Below, one piece after another: positions 42,058 to 52,528 of a stretch of DNA of 64,000 bases (positions are counted from its first letter, which is position 1; the number at the start of each line of letters is the position of its first letter). A model generated the notes under the pieces. The model saw only the letters and a list, made by a program, of their open reading frames with translations. It did not search any database and was not told the origin of the DNA. Position numbers and translations under genes: made by a program. Source of the DNA: Seminavis robusta (lineage: Eukaryota; Bacillariophyta; Bacillariophyceae; Naviculales; Naviculaceae); contig CAICTM010000482.1 in NCBI GenBank assembly GCA_903772945.1, forward strand, positions 1 to 64,000, given 5' to 3'.

Positions 42058-42367
42058 GGAGGGGCTCCGCTGACGTCACTATTGGCGAGGCTTCATTTGT
42101 TCCTATGGAAATTACAGCCCAAGACTCCCAACTTGACTCGTACAACTCGCGTCAGCTTGCATTTAACTCGCGTAGACTCGCACAGACTCGCACAAAAACG
42201 CGACTTTAACTGTAATCGAAAGCAAGAGACTCGCAAGCACTCGCATAGACTCGCAATTAGACTCGCACAGACTCGCATGCGAGTCAAACGAACACGAGTG
42301 GTGCGAGTCTCGCCGAAAGGTTCAACAAGAAAGTTCCGAATCAGCATGACGTCAGCGGAGCCCCTCC
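42058..42367. mobile_element. Foldback element C, ACTCGC-word filled
   Basis: A perfect 21-bp inverted repeat pairs 42058-42078 (starting GGAGGGGCTCCGCT) with 42347-42367. The 310-bp interior has about ten ACTCGC words (ACAGACTCGCA repeats). It begins one base after element B. The left TIR contains TGACGTCA, itself a palindrome. No coding sequence. Confidence 0.75.
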
Positions 42368-42611
42368 TGATACGATGCTGTACATGTAGGCCGAAAGCAC
42401 ACACAGGATGATCGTGTTGTCGGTTGTATGTATAAGCCTTTGGTTGAATAAGCACTTTACATCGGGATAGTGGCACGGGACAAGAACGAGAAAAAGACAT
42501 GAAGGAAGGTGGGAAACTTCCTAGAATCTATCCTTATGAAGAGTTGATCATACAAGGTCAGGCAGAAGACTTGAAAGTTGCCATTCTGTAGGGAACTGGC
42601 TAAATGTCAAT

Positions 42612-45600
42612 CTACACAGTTTGTTCCTGCGAGTTGCTGAAGGATTGGCTTTCTTCGTCGCTCAGCTTGGGGGTACCTTCCATCTTGGATGAAGATGCAT
42701 CTTTGGTGGCAGTTGCGTCTCCGTTTGCTGCTGGACCTCTGAAATCGTGCTGGGTCTCCGAGTTTGACACGTCGACGCCATGATGCCTAGACGTCTTCGG
42801 ATATCCCGCCCCGTATTTGGAGTAAGGGAAGCCTCTGCATCGGATATACAGCAAGGCGCTTTCCAACGCCACCATACAGGCAAATGCAAAAGTCAGCACG
42901 CACAATGCACGATAACTGTTTGACAGGGGTGAGAAGCCAGCCACTCGTCCAGCTACGTTGCCATCAGATAAGATACAAGAGACAAAATCTGTGCAAGATC
43001 TGTCGACGTTGTAGGATTCGTCGTGGAATATATTCAAGACTGCACCAGAGAAAGCCCAGAAGGTCATGCTGAGGTAGAAGAGGAAGTTGAGACCTTCGGG
43101 AAACTTGGTGCTGGGAACCAGCAGGCTGCTGAAGACGGCGTTGACGAGAAGTGTGGTTGTATACACCTTCATGACAAGGCCAAAGTTCCCGTGAAAAAGC
43201 ACACAGAGGACTCTCCCAAACTGCAGTGCAAGCATCAGGTACACCCCCACAAAGAGGTACTGATTCAGCATGGTGTTGAAGGACCATCCAAGGATGGCAT
43301 AGGCACTTATCGTGGCTAGTAGTGTTGAAAACAAAGGTCCGGGGAACGTAAACAGCGAGGTCGCCATCTGGAAGGATAGGGGCGACACTCGCTTATCGTC
43401 CAGCTCGAACTTGTGGGCAAGCCATAACTCATTGTATCCGTAGATCTTGTGGGTGAAGAGGAAAGTAGGCACCGCAATCATCAGTGTTGAAGCCAGAGCT
43501 GTCTGAATGTGATCGCCACCACGAATCGAGAGCACCCCAACCAACAAAGAAATCGCGAGAATGATAGTAACGCCTGCTGCAACTTCATAACCTCTTTGGC
43601 AATGAATACGTTGCGATAGAGGTATGACTTGCTGCAAAGTGTCGAAAACGGGCTCTGGGACAGAAAGGTTTTGCCACAGTTGACTTGAGGTGTCGTTTTC
43701 GTCCCCTGCCGATTCGCTGTCTGCGGCACCTGGTTGCGACAAGCTGAGACGGCGTGCACTCATTGAAAGGTTGTGCGAAATCTCGTCCTCTTCCTTATTC
43801 TCGTCGATTTCTTCCATATGCATCATGACCAAGTGACGGCGGCTGCCACCACCAGATGGCACGTTGCTAAACAGAGGGCTCGGTATTGGTGCCTCAAACG
43901 ACCGCACAGGGTCGTCCATCGACAACATCAAGTTTCTACTTGAACCCTCGTCGATGGCTCTCCGTTGACTGACCACGTGGCTTTTGAGCAGATAGGAATC
44001 GATCAGATGGGCCGCCTTGTGAGGATTGGCAATGGGCTCGTCATGGACAATCTTCCCCGCATCCATCACGAGAATCATTTTGACGTGCGCGAGGATGTCC
44101 TCGCTTGGTTGATGGACCGTGATCAGGGCCGAACATTGTCGCAACTTTGCAAGGGATTCAAGAGCTGACATGACTTGCAGACTTGAAACGCTGTCGAGCC
44201 CACTGAGAGGTTCGTCTAGGAGAAGCAAAACTGGATCCTGAAGAAAGGTTACCGCGATAGACAAGATCCGACGTTGCCCTCCGCTAAGGTTCTTGATCCT
44301 GGTCTCGAAAAATGGATTTAGAAGTTTTCTGCTTCCCTCGTCACTTTCCCCTTTCTCCTGCTCTCCGCGACTAAACAGCTCTTTTGTAAAGTCATACAAC
44401 TCCTGCAGTTTTGTCTCTTCGGCTCGGTACAGCCGAGATGTCAATAACATATATTCGTTGGCCGTGAGGTTTCCAAAGGCCACGACTGGGTCCTCTTGGC
44501 AGAGGTACGCCTTCGACATTGCGCCAAGCTGCGCTTCCCCACGCCTGTCCATGCTGATGCCCAGCCTTGGTTGGTGATTCTGCGAGAGGACCTTTAAAAG
44601 AGTGGACTTCCCTGACCCTGATCGCCCACACAAACATGTGATTGACCCGCTTTGTAGTTCAATATCGACTTTATCGAGGAGAGTCTTTGGATGTCTTCCT
44701 TTTGTCACCACATGGATCTTGTTAAGGCAGAGCAAATGACTGGGTCTTCCGTTGCCTGGATTGGTACTTACTGTTACGTCCAATCCCGAGGAACGATCAT
44801 GCTCAGTGCGTTGGACTCTACCGGTACGCAACCTGATTGTATACGATATGATTGCGAGAAGTATCATGAAACCCAGCCATGACACTTGAAGTCCCACCGT
44901 GACTTCCTTGTGGGCACTGACCATTTCAATGAAAGCCTGACAGGATGGCTGCTGAAGATCGTGGTCTTCGCCAGGGAGACAATTTGGACCGACGCAGCTT
45001 TCAAATTGAAGGTTGATTACTTGACCGTCGACGAGAGGAGCAGGGGATGTTTCGGTGACAAACTCATCGACGATACGATGGATAGACTTGCCCTCAAAGC
45101 GAGCTTGATCCCATAACAAGATGGTCCTCCAAATTCTCAACACCACGTTGTGATCAAAGCTGCTGTACTCAGTCGCGTGGCCATATTCATTGCACACAGA
45201 AGCATACTCCTCAATTCCATAGTCAGCATACTGACAAGCTAACCAAAGGAACTCTCTAGCTGGCGCCAAGAAGGAGTGGGTCACACAGGATGCCATTACC
45301 CAGTGAAGCCGCTTGTGGTCAAAGGTAGTTGATATTTGTCTTTGGAGCGTCAAATCCTTGATTGCAGCTGCAGTTTCCTTTGCCCGTACCTTTACCCCTC
45401 CGGCTGTTTCTATGACGTGCCACAACAACTCACCGCCTTCGTCATTTTCATCCATCGAAGAAGAGTGCTCGTTCTCTTGGAGGAAGGTGGTTCCTCCAAT
45501 GAGTGTGACTATGTCGTAAGCTGAGTCCAAAATGAGCAAGGTTTCTGCCGCTTTGGTGTCGTTGTTTTCTTGTGTGTTGTCTTCCAAGGCAAAGCTGGCC

Positions 45601-46443
45601 AGACCTTGTATATCATGTCGCATCATGCAGTGAGTTGACAGACAGCAAGGCAGCTCGGATACACTGTCATAGAGCTCCGAAAAGGGATGGGTTGGCGAAC
45701 AGAGAGGGAACTCCTCTTGAATGTCGACATAATATGCCATCGCATCGTTGAAGTTCTTTCCAACATACTGGTGATCAGATATCACGGAAGGTGCGTCCAA
45801 GATGACTTTCAACCTTGCCGCTCCCACACTGTAGTGGTTCACTGTCTCCCGCACAACGGGTATTTGGTTCATCAGACCCACTGCTCCCGCACTTATGCCA
45901 AGAACAACCACATTGTCCAATGTGCGGTCGTTCCCAGACAGCCCACGAGCTTGGGAAACTTGATCTCTCCAGAATTCAAAGGCAGCGTGGAAATGCGCAG
46001 ATCCCATGTGACGAAAGTCGCCAACTTGGCCCTTGTTGATGTCTCCGAGGAAATAGTCCTGGGAACAATATGGGATCATCCATTTGGTGTACGAGTGCAT
46101 CGATGGATTGATGCTTGGGTCGCTTGATATGACCGTGTTTCCTTCAATGGTTTGGGGGTTTAACTTGGTTGTAAAGACAAACGGACGTTCGTTGTAATCT
46201 TACGGCAATCTTCGGGATTTGCACAAGATCCGCCTCCCATGAGCACCAAAATGTGGTTCTGGCTCATGCCAAGAGGGATCTTGGGATCCTCTTCCACGTA
46301 AACGCCAAAGTGGCTGCCATCGGCACAGGTGAGGGACGCATTATTAAAAGAATGAAACGTGAGCGTGGCTCAACCCTTAGCAAGAAACTTTGGCACGTTA
46401 GCAGCAGCAGCAGAAAGCGCTTCAATATCGTCCTAGTGGTCAT
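42612..46443 (-). CDS. ABCG half-transporter fused to Notum/pectin-acetylesterase-like domain
   Basis: The main exon 46141-42612 encodes about 1,176 residues. An upstream exon ending at 46204 adds CADGSHFGVYVEED and LVLMGGGSCANPEDC across a 62-bp intron (GTAAGA...GAAG). The ectodomain is Notum/PAE-like: PYCSQDYFLGD, nucleophile Ser in GISAGAVG (about 45880-45903) and SCVTHSF carrying the likely His. One transmembrane helix (WLGFMILLAIISYTI) leads to the ATPase. The ATPase has Walker A GRSGSGKST (about 44600-44625), signature LSGGQRR and Walker B LLLLDEPLSGLDS. A 6-helix ABCG membrane domain follows (LASTLMIAVPTFLF to ALCVLTFAFACMVALESALL). A signal-peptide-like sequence, MTTRTILKRFLLLLLTCQSF, starts at ATG 46443, but it is in another frame from CADGSH. 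A frameshift or an unrecognised small intron lies near 46370-46390. Confidence 0.9.
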
Positions 46444-46839
46444 TGGTATCGACCCGATGAAGCAGAGGTGAAGAGGAAAAGAGAAAAAGAGGATCTAAAG
46501 ACGCGCAGGAGCGAAGATCCACAATGGTTGTTGAGTTTGTGTTATGAGAGAGCGAGAGGAAAGGAAATTTTCAAGAGATCACAAATAATCACAACCTATC
46601 CAAGAGAATTTAGGGCAGGAAGGTTGGCCTGAAGCCAGACCTGATCTATTCACGCACCGCTGGCCATCAGGAGTGCTTTACTGGCAATGCTTCAGCTGGC
46701 TCGAGTTTCCAGCCCATAGAAGGCTGGCATTGGTGGTAGACAAGCTCGAGCATAAAATAGAATTGAATCAGTTCACAATACCAGCCAGCTATTCCAATAC
46801 CATTCCCAGTGAAATTATTACGAGCCGAGACCAGAAATA
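46444..46839. other. Intergenic spacer
   Basis: No gene recognised upstream of the ABCG fusion gene. It presumably holds its promoter. Confidence 0.4.
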
Positions 46840-47503
46840 ATGGCATCCAAGAAGAACAAGAAGGTCCGCCAGAAGCACCAACACCAACACCATCTCCCAA
46901 AGCGTCGGCACCGTCAAAATTCCCAGCATGAAAAGCACCAAGGAATGAAGTACCGCCTGTCATGCTCTGTGATCATGACAACCAGGCTGGGAATCGTACC
47001 AATGGTGTTTTGAACAAAGCAGTGGGAAAAGAGACAGCACCAAGGAATGAAGTACCGCCTGTCATGCTCCGTGATCATGACAACCAGGCCGGGAATCGTA
47101 CCAATGGTGTTTCAAACAAAGTCGTGGGAAAAGAGACTGTAGTGTATGTGAATCAGTTCGAAACATTGGGAATTTTTGAGGCGAAAGCCAAATGCACTCC
47201 AACTGACCTGGAATGTCTCTTACACGACACCCTGTCCTCACATCCAGCAATAGCACCATTCACCAGCGGCGTTTGAGCGGCCAACAATCAATCAGCAACA
47301 GCAACAGCAACAACAACCAACTGGATATCGGCCATGACAGCGCGATGACCAAAAACAGTGCTGTTCATCTGAGCGACCACCGAAATACTAGCAATAGTAA
47401 CAACAACAAACCCTCACGGTGTTTGAGCGATACTGTACTAGCAAATAATCAACTGCCGATCAATTCAACCAGCTTGGCAACCAATACCATAATGAATTTG
47501 TGA
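46840..47503 (+). pseudogene. Possible gene remnant with a 102-bp tandem duplication
   Basis: Two 102-bp units, 46936-47037 and 47038-47139, are about 93% identical and stay in frame (DHDNQAGNRTNGV twice, each ending VGKET). After them comes EVVYVNQF-like sequence (VVYVNQFETLGIFEAKAK), then a stop at 47274-47276. A different frame continues with Asn/Ser-rich sequence (SNSNSNNNQLDIGHD). Upstream in the first frame, EEQEGPPEAPTPTPSPKA ends in a TGA just before the first unit. The mixture of coding-like pieces in shifted frames suggests a decayed or spliced gene. No family recognised. Confidence 0.35.
46936..47139 (+). repeat. 102-bp unit, two tandem copies
   Basis: Each unit begins CACCAAGGAATGAAGTACCG and ends GGGAAAAGAGACAG or a close variant. 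The period is 102 bp, or 34 codons. Confidence 0.9.
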
Positions 47504-50266
47504 CAAGCAGCTAGGCAACGAACAATGCCACCGCATTGCTACCACTAGCGCTGTGAATGCTACTTGGCACTACCACTACTATTGCCACTGCTACCACAAC
47601 TACCGCTACTACTACGGCCCAGCTTGGAGCTTTTGGCCCAGTTTGGCAGCTCCCAGCGTGAAGCTTCTGGCCCAGCTTGTTGGCAGCTCCCAGCTTGGAG
47701 CTTTTGGCCCAGTTTGACAGCTTCCAACTTGAAGCTTTTGGCCCAGTTTGGAGTTTTTGGCCCAGCTTGGCAGCACCCAGCTTCGAGCTTTTGGCCCCGC
47801 TTCGAGCTTTTGGCTGGGATTTACAACAAATCTGGGATTTCACTTACTGGTACCTACCACTCTTGTCGTCCAAGCGAGTATATCTCTCATATTTTTCATA
47901 GGAATTCAATGAGAGAGATTCAGTGTTGCAAAAGAGCCTTTGGTGTGTGTGGAAAACTATTGGCACAATTGGAATCGAATCTATGAGCAATCACTACCTC
48001 TGTGGCTCAGCCAGTGGGCAACCCCTACCATTGTGATTTTGGATTTTTTGGAGCTTTTGTCCCAGTTTGGCAGCTCCCAGCTTGAAGCTTTTGTCCCAGC
48101 TTGGGAACTTTTGTCACAGTTTGGCAGCTCCCACAGCTCCAGCTTTGACCTTTTGTCTGGGACTTCACGACTAGCTATCGTTACTGTCGGTATGTTACAT
48201 TGTCAGCTAGCTAGAGCTACCGATAGCTAGCACTATCGTACTATCAGTTGCTAGCTAGGTGTACGTTACAAAACATAGATACACCTTCAATAATACCCTT
48301 GATAACACATGTAGGCAGGCTTACCTCTCTCCATACCAGCCGTTCGATCTATCGATTCTGATTCAACACCACGAGTACTCTTGTTGGTCAAGCTTAGTGC
48401 ATTAGATTTATCTCCTGTTTATCATTGGTATTCAATGAGGGAGAGAAGGCATAACCAATAAAACACTTGATAGTAGCAGTAGCGATGGATCGATGGAGGC
48501 TGTTGATCGATGCCATTCTGCAATTGTGTTGCTATTGTGTTATTGGTACCGGTACTGGTCACTATAATTGTTGGTTGACCACAAGAGCTGAAAGCTGCGC
48601 GAGCCAGGGAAAGCAGCAAGCATGAAGGTTTGCATAAAATGTCTTAGCGTTTCTCCTGATGAGCATGTCGTTAAATCACCTAGTGCTGTTCATAGAGAGT
48701 ATTAAGACTTTTTACTCCTCAAACCATCCCCAAAAGTGATGGTTTAAAGTGTGACAAGGATTTCTTTTCACTCAATACCTACTAATTACTAGTGCATGCT
48801 TTAACACACTGAAGTCGCTTCAACTTGACCTCATAATTGCAGAATCAGCTTTTGTACTCTTTGCCCCTATTCAAAAGAGCCAAAGTAAATTGCACGAGCC
48901 ACCCCCAGACCCCCTTCTATGTTTAAATCGTGAGGAGACCTCACGAACAAGAAAGCAAGGCCCACAAGGTTCCAGGGGTCTTGTATTGTGTACTCTATTA
49001 AAACAGCTAGCTAGTATTAATACCAGTACTGTGTACATGTACAGTCGTACTGTCCCGTGGCTCTTGGGATCTTGGGCTCGCTCTACTAGCATTACAGTAC
49101 TACTAGCTACTAGTAGCTACCCATAGTATGTAGGTACGGTACGATACGGTAGTGTACAGATTACTGGGTGACCCACAACGTGACCTGGACGATGGTAGTA
49201 CGTACCAGCACCATCGTACCATCGTACGACTGTACCGTACGCTTCGCACGATTCGATTCAACCAGACAGACAGCTTCAACTGATGAGATGGGGTAAGATT
49301 AGGGCTGAAGTTCATTTTTTACTTCACATGTATAAAATCAAATACTCAATAGTTTGTTTTACATTATCTCCCTGGTTCCATATTGTCTGCAGATGGATCT
49401 AACAGGAATACTGGATCATAGCTTTCCTACTACCGTACTAGTAGTACATAAATCTTCTCCTTTTTTTATGAGAGGATGGTGATCGTCTCTCTTAAATCAC
49501 TCGGATCGTCTACTTTCTTGGTGTATCGTCTTCTAAGTAAATTTCCACGAATGACGTTTCCACAGAGGTCCAGTGTCCAGTAAGCAGTAAGCAACCGCGG
49601 CTTGCCGCAAAACTTTGACTTCGCGAAGGCAAGTGGATCGAGGAAGTATCGAGGTCGACAGTCGAGCATGCAGTGAGGAGATGGGGAGAGTCGCGTCTTC
49701 ATGCCTTGTAGCTAGTGCATAGACACATAGAAGCATACGCGGACGGTAGAAGAGCAGCAGTCATATACACGTTGCAAACCAGCCTTTAGATTGGAGACGA
49801 ACTTCTCACACTCCTCTGGCGACTGGCGACACGTCTCTGGCTGAACTCTCATACCACCACTTGCAATCCAACCACTGCACTCCAACCGACTTCTGGGATG
49901 CTGTGTGATCGGGGGTGTATCGAGGCAAAACCGCACCTAGGTACCTCTGGGACAACTCTTTGTCATGCGGTACGGTATCTACCAGGTATTCCCATCCATG
50001 CACGACAGTCGACACATCTCGTGCTACCGTATTCGCAAAAAGAGTCCAGTCCGACCACGACAAAGCAAAACCATTTTCACGCAAACCGTTTCGTTCCCTC
50101 AAAAATCTCACGTCGTCACCATCGCTGAAACAAGAATGTACTGTACCAGGTACGGTAGCTGATAAACATGTACAACCCACAATCGTAATAATCATTCCGT
50201 GTCAGGCTGTGCCTTGTATCATACTCATATCTTTTGATTTGGGTTCATCCAGATCTTTCTATCGCG
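47277..50266. other. Gene-poor region with minisatellite
   Basis: Apart from the tail of the remnant above and the minisatellite, no gene is supported. CTAG and GTAC words are dense at 48200-48260, 49010-49250 and 49430-49455. Open frames at 49466-50195 (minus) lack motifs. Confidence 0.5.
47615..48165. repeat. Degenerate CCCAGCTTGGAGCTTTTGG minisatellite, two clusters
   Basis: Units of about 30 bp (GGCCCAGTTTGGCAGCTCC, CAGCTTGGAGCTTTTGG and variants) are packed at 47615-47815 and again at 48045-48165. Both clusters end in a similar TTTTGGCTGGGATTT / TTTTGTCTGGGACTT sequence. This suggests a duplicated or common element. It is open in several frames but probably non-coding. Confidence 0.75.
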
Positions 50267-51649
50267 ATGACAGAGACGAAGCATCACGTCAGCTTTCTCG
50301 TTGGGCATCGGTGCTTTCCTCAAGCTTCAGCTCGCGGGCACCGTTCCTGGTGTCTATACGTTGACGTCGTGCCCAAAGACATCAAATTGATCAACCAAGT
50401 TGAGTTTCACGAGCATGGATTGCTTCGTTCGTCGCCGCTAGCCATCTGCTGCACTCCTCGTCGATTCTCAGACCGACACAGTTCGGATTGGTTTTATAGA
50501 TTCAAGACGGAACAGGAAACGCTTGGCGAGAAGTTTATGGTCGTCAGAATCGTAGCAAAGAATGGAACCACAGCCGAGGAACTTCACTACATATCATTTA
50601 GCAAGAATCAGGAGCAACCCTTATCATCAATGGCATTGAAATCGAAGAACCGAACGACAGGGCGACATACCATTGTCCCTGTCTCCAACCGCTTGACATT
50701 TGGGGTTGAGTTGGAATTAAGTGATGGCAACGGTGCAAGCCGAGGCGCCATTGCCAATGTCATTCAGAGACGTACGGCAACGGAAGTGGCGGTTGTTCGA
50801 TCGTACGAAGAAGCGCATAAGCCTGTACCCACTTGGAAGTTGGTTCGTGATGGAAGCATTGCATGCAACCGAAATGCCCCTGCTTGCAGCAAGTTCGAGT
50901 TGGTATCTCCAATTCTCCTTGGAGAAGAAGGTCTTGAAGAATGCTACAACGTTCTGAAAGCGCTGAGTGCCTCGAAGTCGGTCAGCATCTCGGTCAACAA
51001 GAGCATGGGCTTCCACGTCCATGTCTCAGTGGCGGGATACAAGCTTCCAAAACTAAAAAAGATATGCCAGAACTTTGTCAAATACGAAGATGGGATCGAT
51101 GCTCTGATGGCGCCAAGTCGTCGAACAAGAGGCTCGGCAAGCAATAGTTACTGTATGAGTTGCAAGGCGTCCATCAGGAACCCTTGCGGTACACTGGCAC
51201 AGCTCAACGGGGGACGCCATCGCGCCATTGAATCCTGTACAACTGTGGAACAGTTGTGCGAGAAAATGAACCCCGAGGGAAGGTATTACAAACTCAACCT
51301 GCAGAATCTGGTGACAAAGCGCCAAGCGACCATTGAGTTTCGACAACATGCCGCAACATCCAACTCGATGAAGGTGATTGCGTGGGTTCGTTTTTGTGTT
51401 GCATTCGTCCGCAACTCAGCACGAGGAGAGATTCCAGTGTATCGTCGAAAAGACTTTGGTGCTGACGAACAGTTTGATGAGCTGTTTCAGGCGGTTATCA
51501 AAGACCCGGTTCTCGAAGAACATTTCCTCAGTCGTCGAGAAGAGCTTGGACGGAGGAAATCCGGCAGTCGCCGACCTGGCCAAATCGAATCATGCTGCAG
51601 CGGTTGCGCCCATGGCCACTCTTGTGCAGGTGCAGGACGAGGACACTAG
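50267..51649 (+). CDS. Putative amidoligase (Amidoligase_2) with YEATS-like N-terminus
   Basis: Single exon, 460 residues from ATG 50267. Residues about 150-430 match the putative amidoligase family: FGVELELSDG, WKLVRDGSI, FELVSPILLGEEGLE, MGFHVHVSV, PSRRTRG, YYKLNLQNL and ATIEFRQHAATSN. These are the acidic and basic motifs of the glutamine-synthetase-like active site, so it probably makes an amide bond using ATP. Residues 1-115 (HRSWCLYVDVVPKD, NQVEFHEHGLL, CCTPRRFSD, DWFYRF) have the strand pattern of YEATS/pYEATS beta-sandwiches. That assignment is tentative. The last ~40 residues (RRKSGSRRPGQIESCC) are Cys/Gly-rich, while another frame offers a more natural end (LDGGNPAVADLAKSNHAAA, to 51683). 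A frameshift near 51540 is possible. Confidence 0.85.
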   Translation: MTETKHHVSFLVGHRCFPQASARGHRSWCLYVDVVPKDIKLINQVEFHEHGLLRSSPLAICCTPRRFSDRHSSDWFYRFKTEQETLGEKFMVVRIVAKNGTTAEELHYISFSKNQEQPLSSMALKSKNRTTGRHTIVPVSNRLTFGVELELSDGNGASRGAIANVIQRRTATEVAVVRSYEEAHKPVPTWKLVRDGSIACNRNAPACSKFELVSPILLGEEGLEECYNVLKALSASKSVSISVNKSMGFHVHVSVAGYKLPKLKKICQNFVKYEDGIDALMAPSRRTRGSASNSYCMSCKASIRNPCGTLAQLNGGRHRAIESCTTVEQLCEKMNPEGRYYKLNLQNLVTKRQATIEFRQHAATSNSMKVIAWVRFCVAFVRNSARGEIPVYRRKDFGADEQFDELFQAVIKDPVLEEHFLSRREELGRRKSGSRRPGQIESCCSGCAHGHSCAGAGRGH

Positions 51650-51683
51650 CAAGTACCCAATGACTGGCGAAGCTAAACGATAA

Positions 51684-52528
51684 ACGATGCGAGATTCGCA
51701 AAGGAAGCAAGTGGAATGACAAAGAAACAGAGAGAACAACATACATGTAATATGCATAATCGTAGACTGAAAGTTCCAGATTGGCAGGAGAGGCAAGGAT
51801 GAATCGAGTGCATACAGAAGATTAAGCTACGGAAATAAATAAGTATGTTGAGTAATGTGTCGTACGCTCGTGTGATGAAGTATTCATCCTTGCTACTGGT
51901 TGGTTGCCAACTGTTGGCCTTCAGTCTGTGCCTGCGGTCAATGCATTGCGTATTGGATGAAAGCTCTGCAGCGCGAGAAGGACCGTGGAAACGTGGCCTA
52001 TGCTACTACTACACTGTGTATGATTTCCCAGCGTTGGGGTGATCGTGGTTCCCTGGCCCCCTATCGCCAGCCTTTGCCCTTTCACTCATTCCCAACTCTC
52101 TTGCCCTTGCCCTCCGTTCCTCTCTCCCTTCAGTTGGCCCCGCTCCAACGTTGGCTCCCTGGCTCGCACTCCAGCCATTCTTCAAAGTCCTCAATTTCCC
52201 CTCCTATGCACTCCATAATCCCCCCTTACGGTAGTAGCCCGATGTTGTCCCCAGAAAGCACCCACGATTGAATGCGGCTGCCTCTGGCCATCTTCGGTCT
52301 ATTGAACTCACTTGTGCAATCGTAATCGATCATGGGCGGAAACTATATTCCATTCCACAGAAGGATCGAAGTACTGATTCATTTGAAAGAGATAATGAAA
52401 GAAGAATGTGCTCGTGTGAAGGAGATAACTTTTAAAAAAATTGAATCAATCCACTACATTGTAGCTCACAGTTGCAGCTTTAGCTTTCTAAAGAAAGGAA
52501 CTCAGTCAGCAAAGACTGTCTGGAGCGG
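51684..52528. other. Intergenic spacer
   Basis: No gene is supported. Overlapping open frames at 51845-52271 (plus) have no motif. The region is convergent between the amidoligase and pyridoxal kinase genes. Confidence 0.5.

Noticed and set aside
41511-42367. CRISPR-like or origin-like direct repeat array
   Set aside because: Words are short and irregularly spaced, there are no constant spacers, and this is a eukaryotic genome. Inverted ends fit foldback elements better.
47511-47986. Open frames over the minisatellite on both strands
   Set aside because: Repeat units are open in several frames on both strands, so openness is not evidence of coding.
51845-52271. Open frames downstream of the amidoligase
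   Set aside because: Pro/Ser-rich, overlapping in different frames, no motif and no splice evidence.
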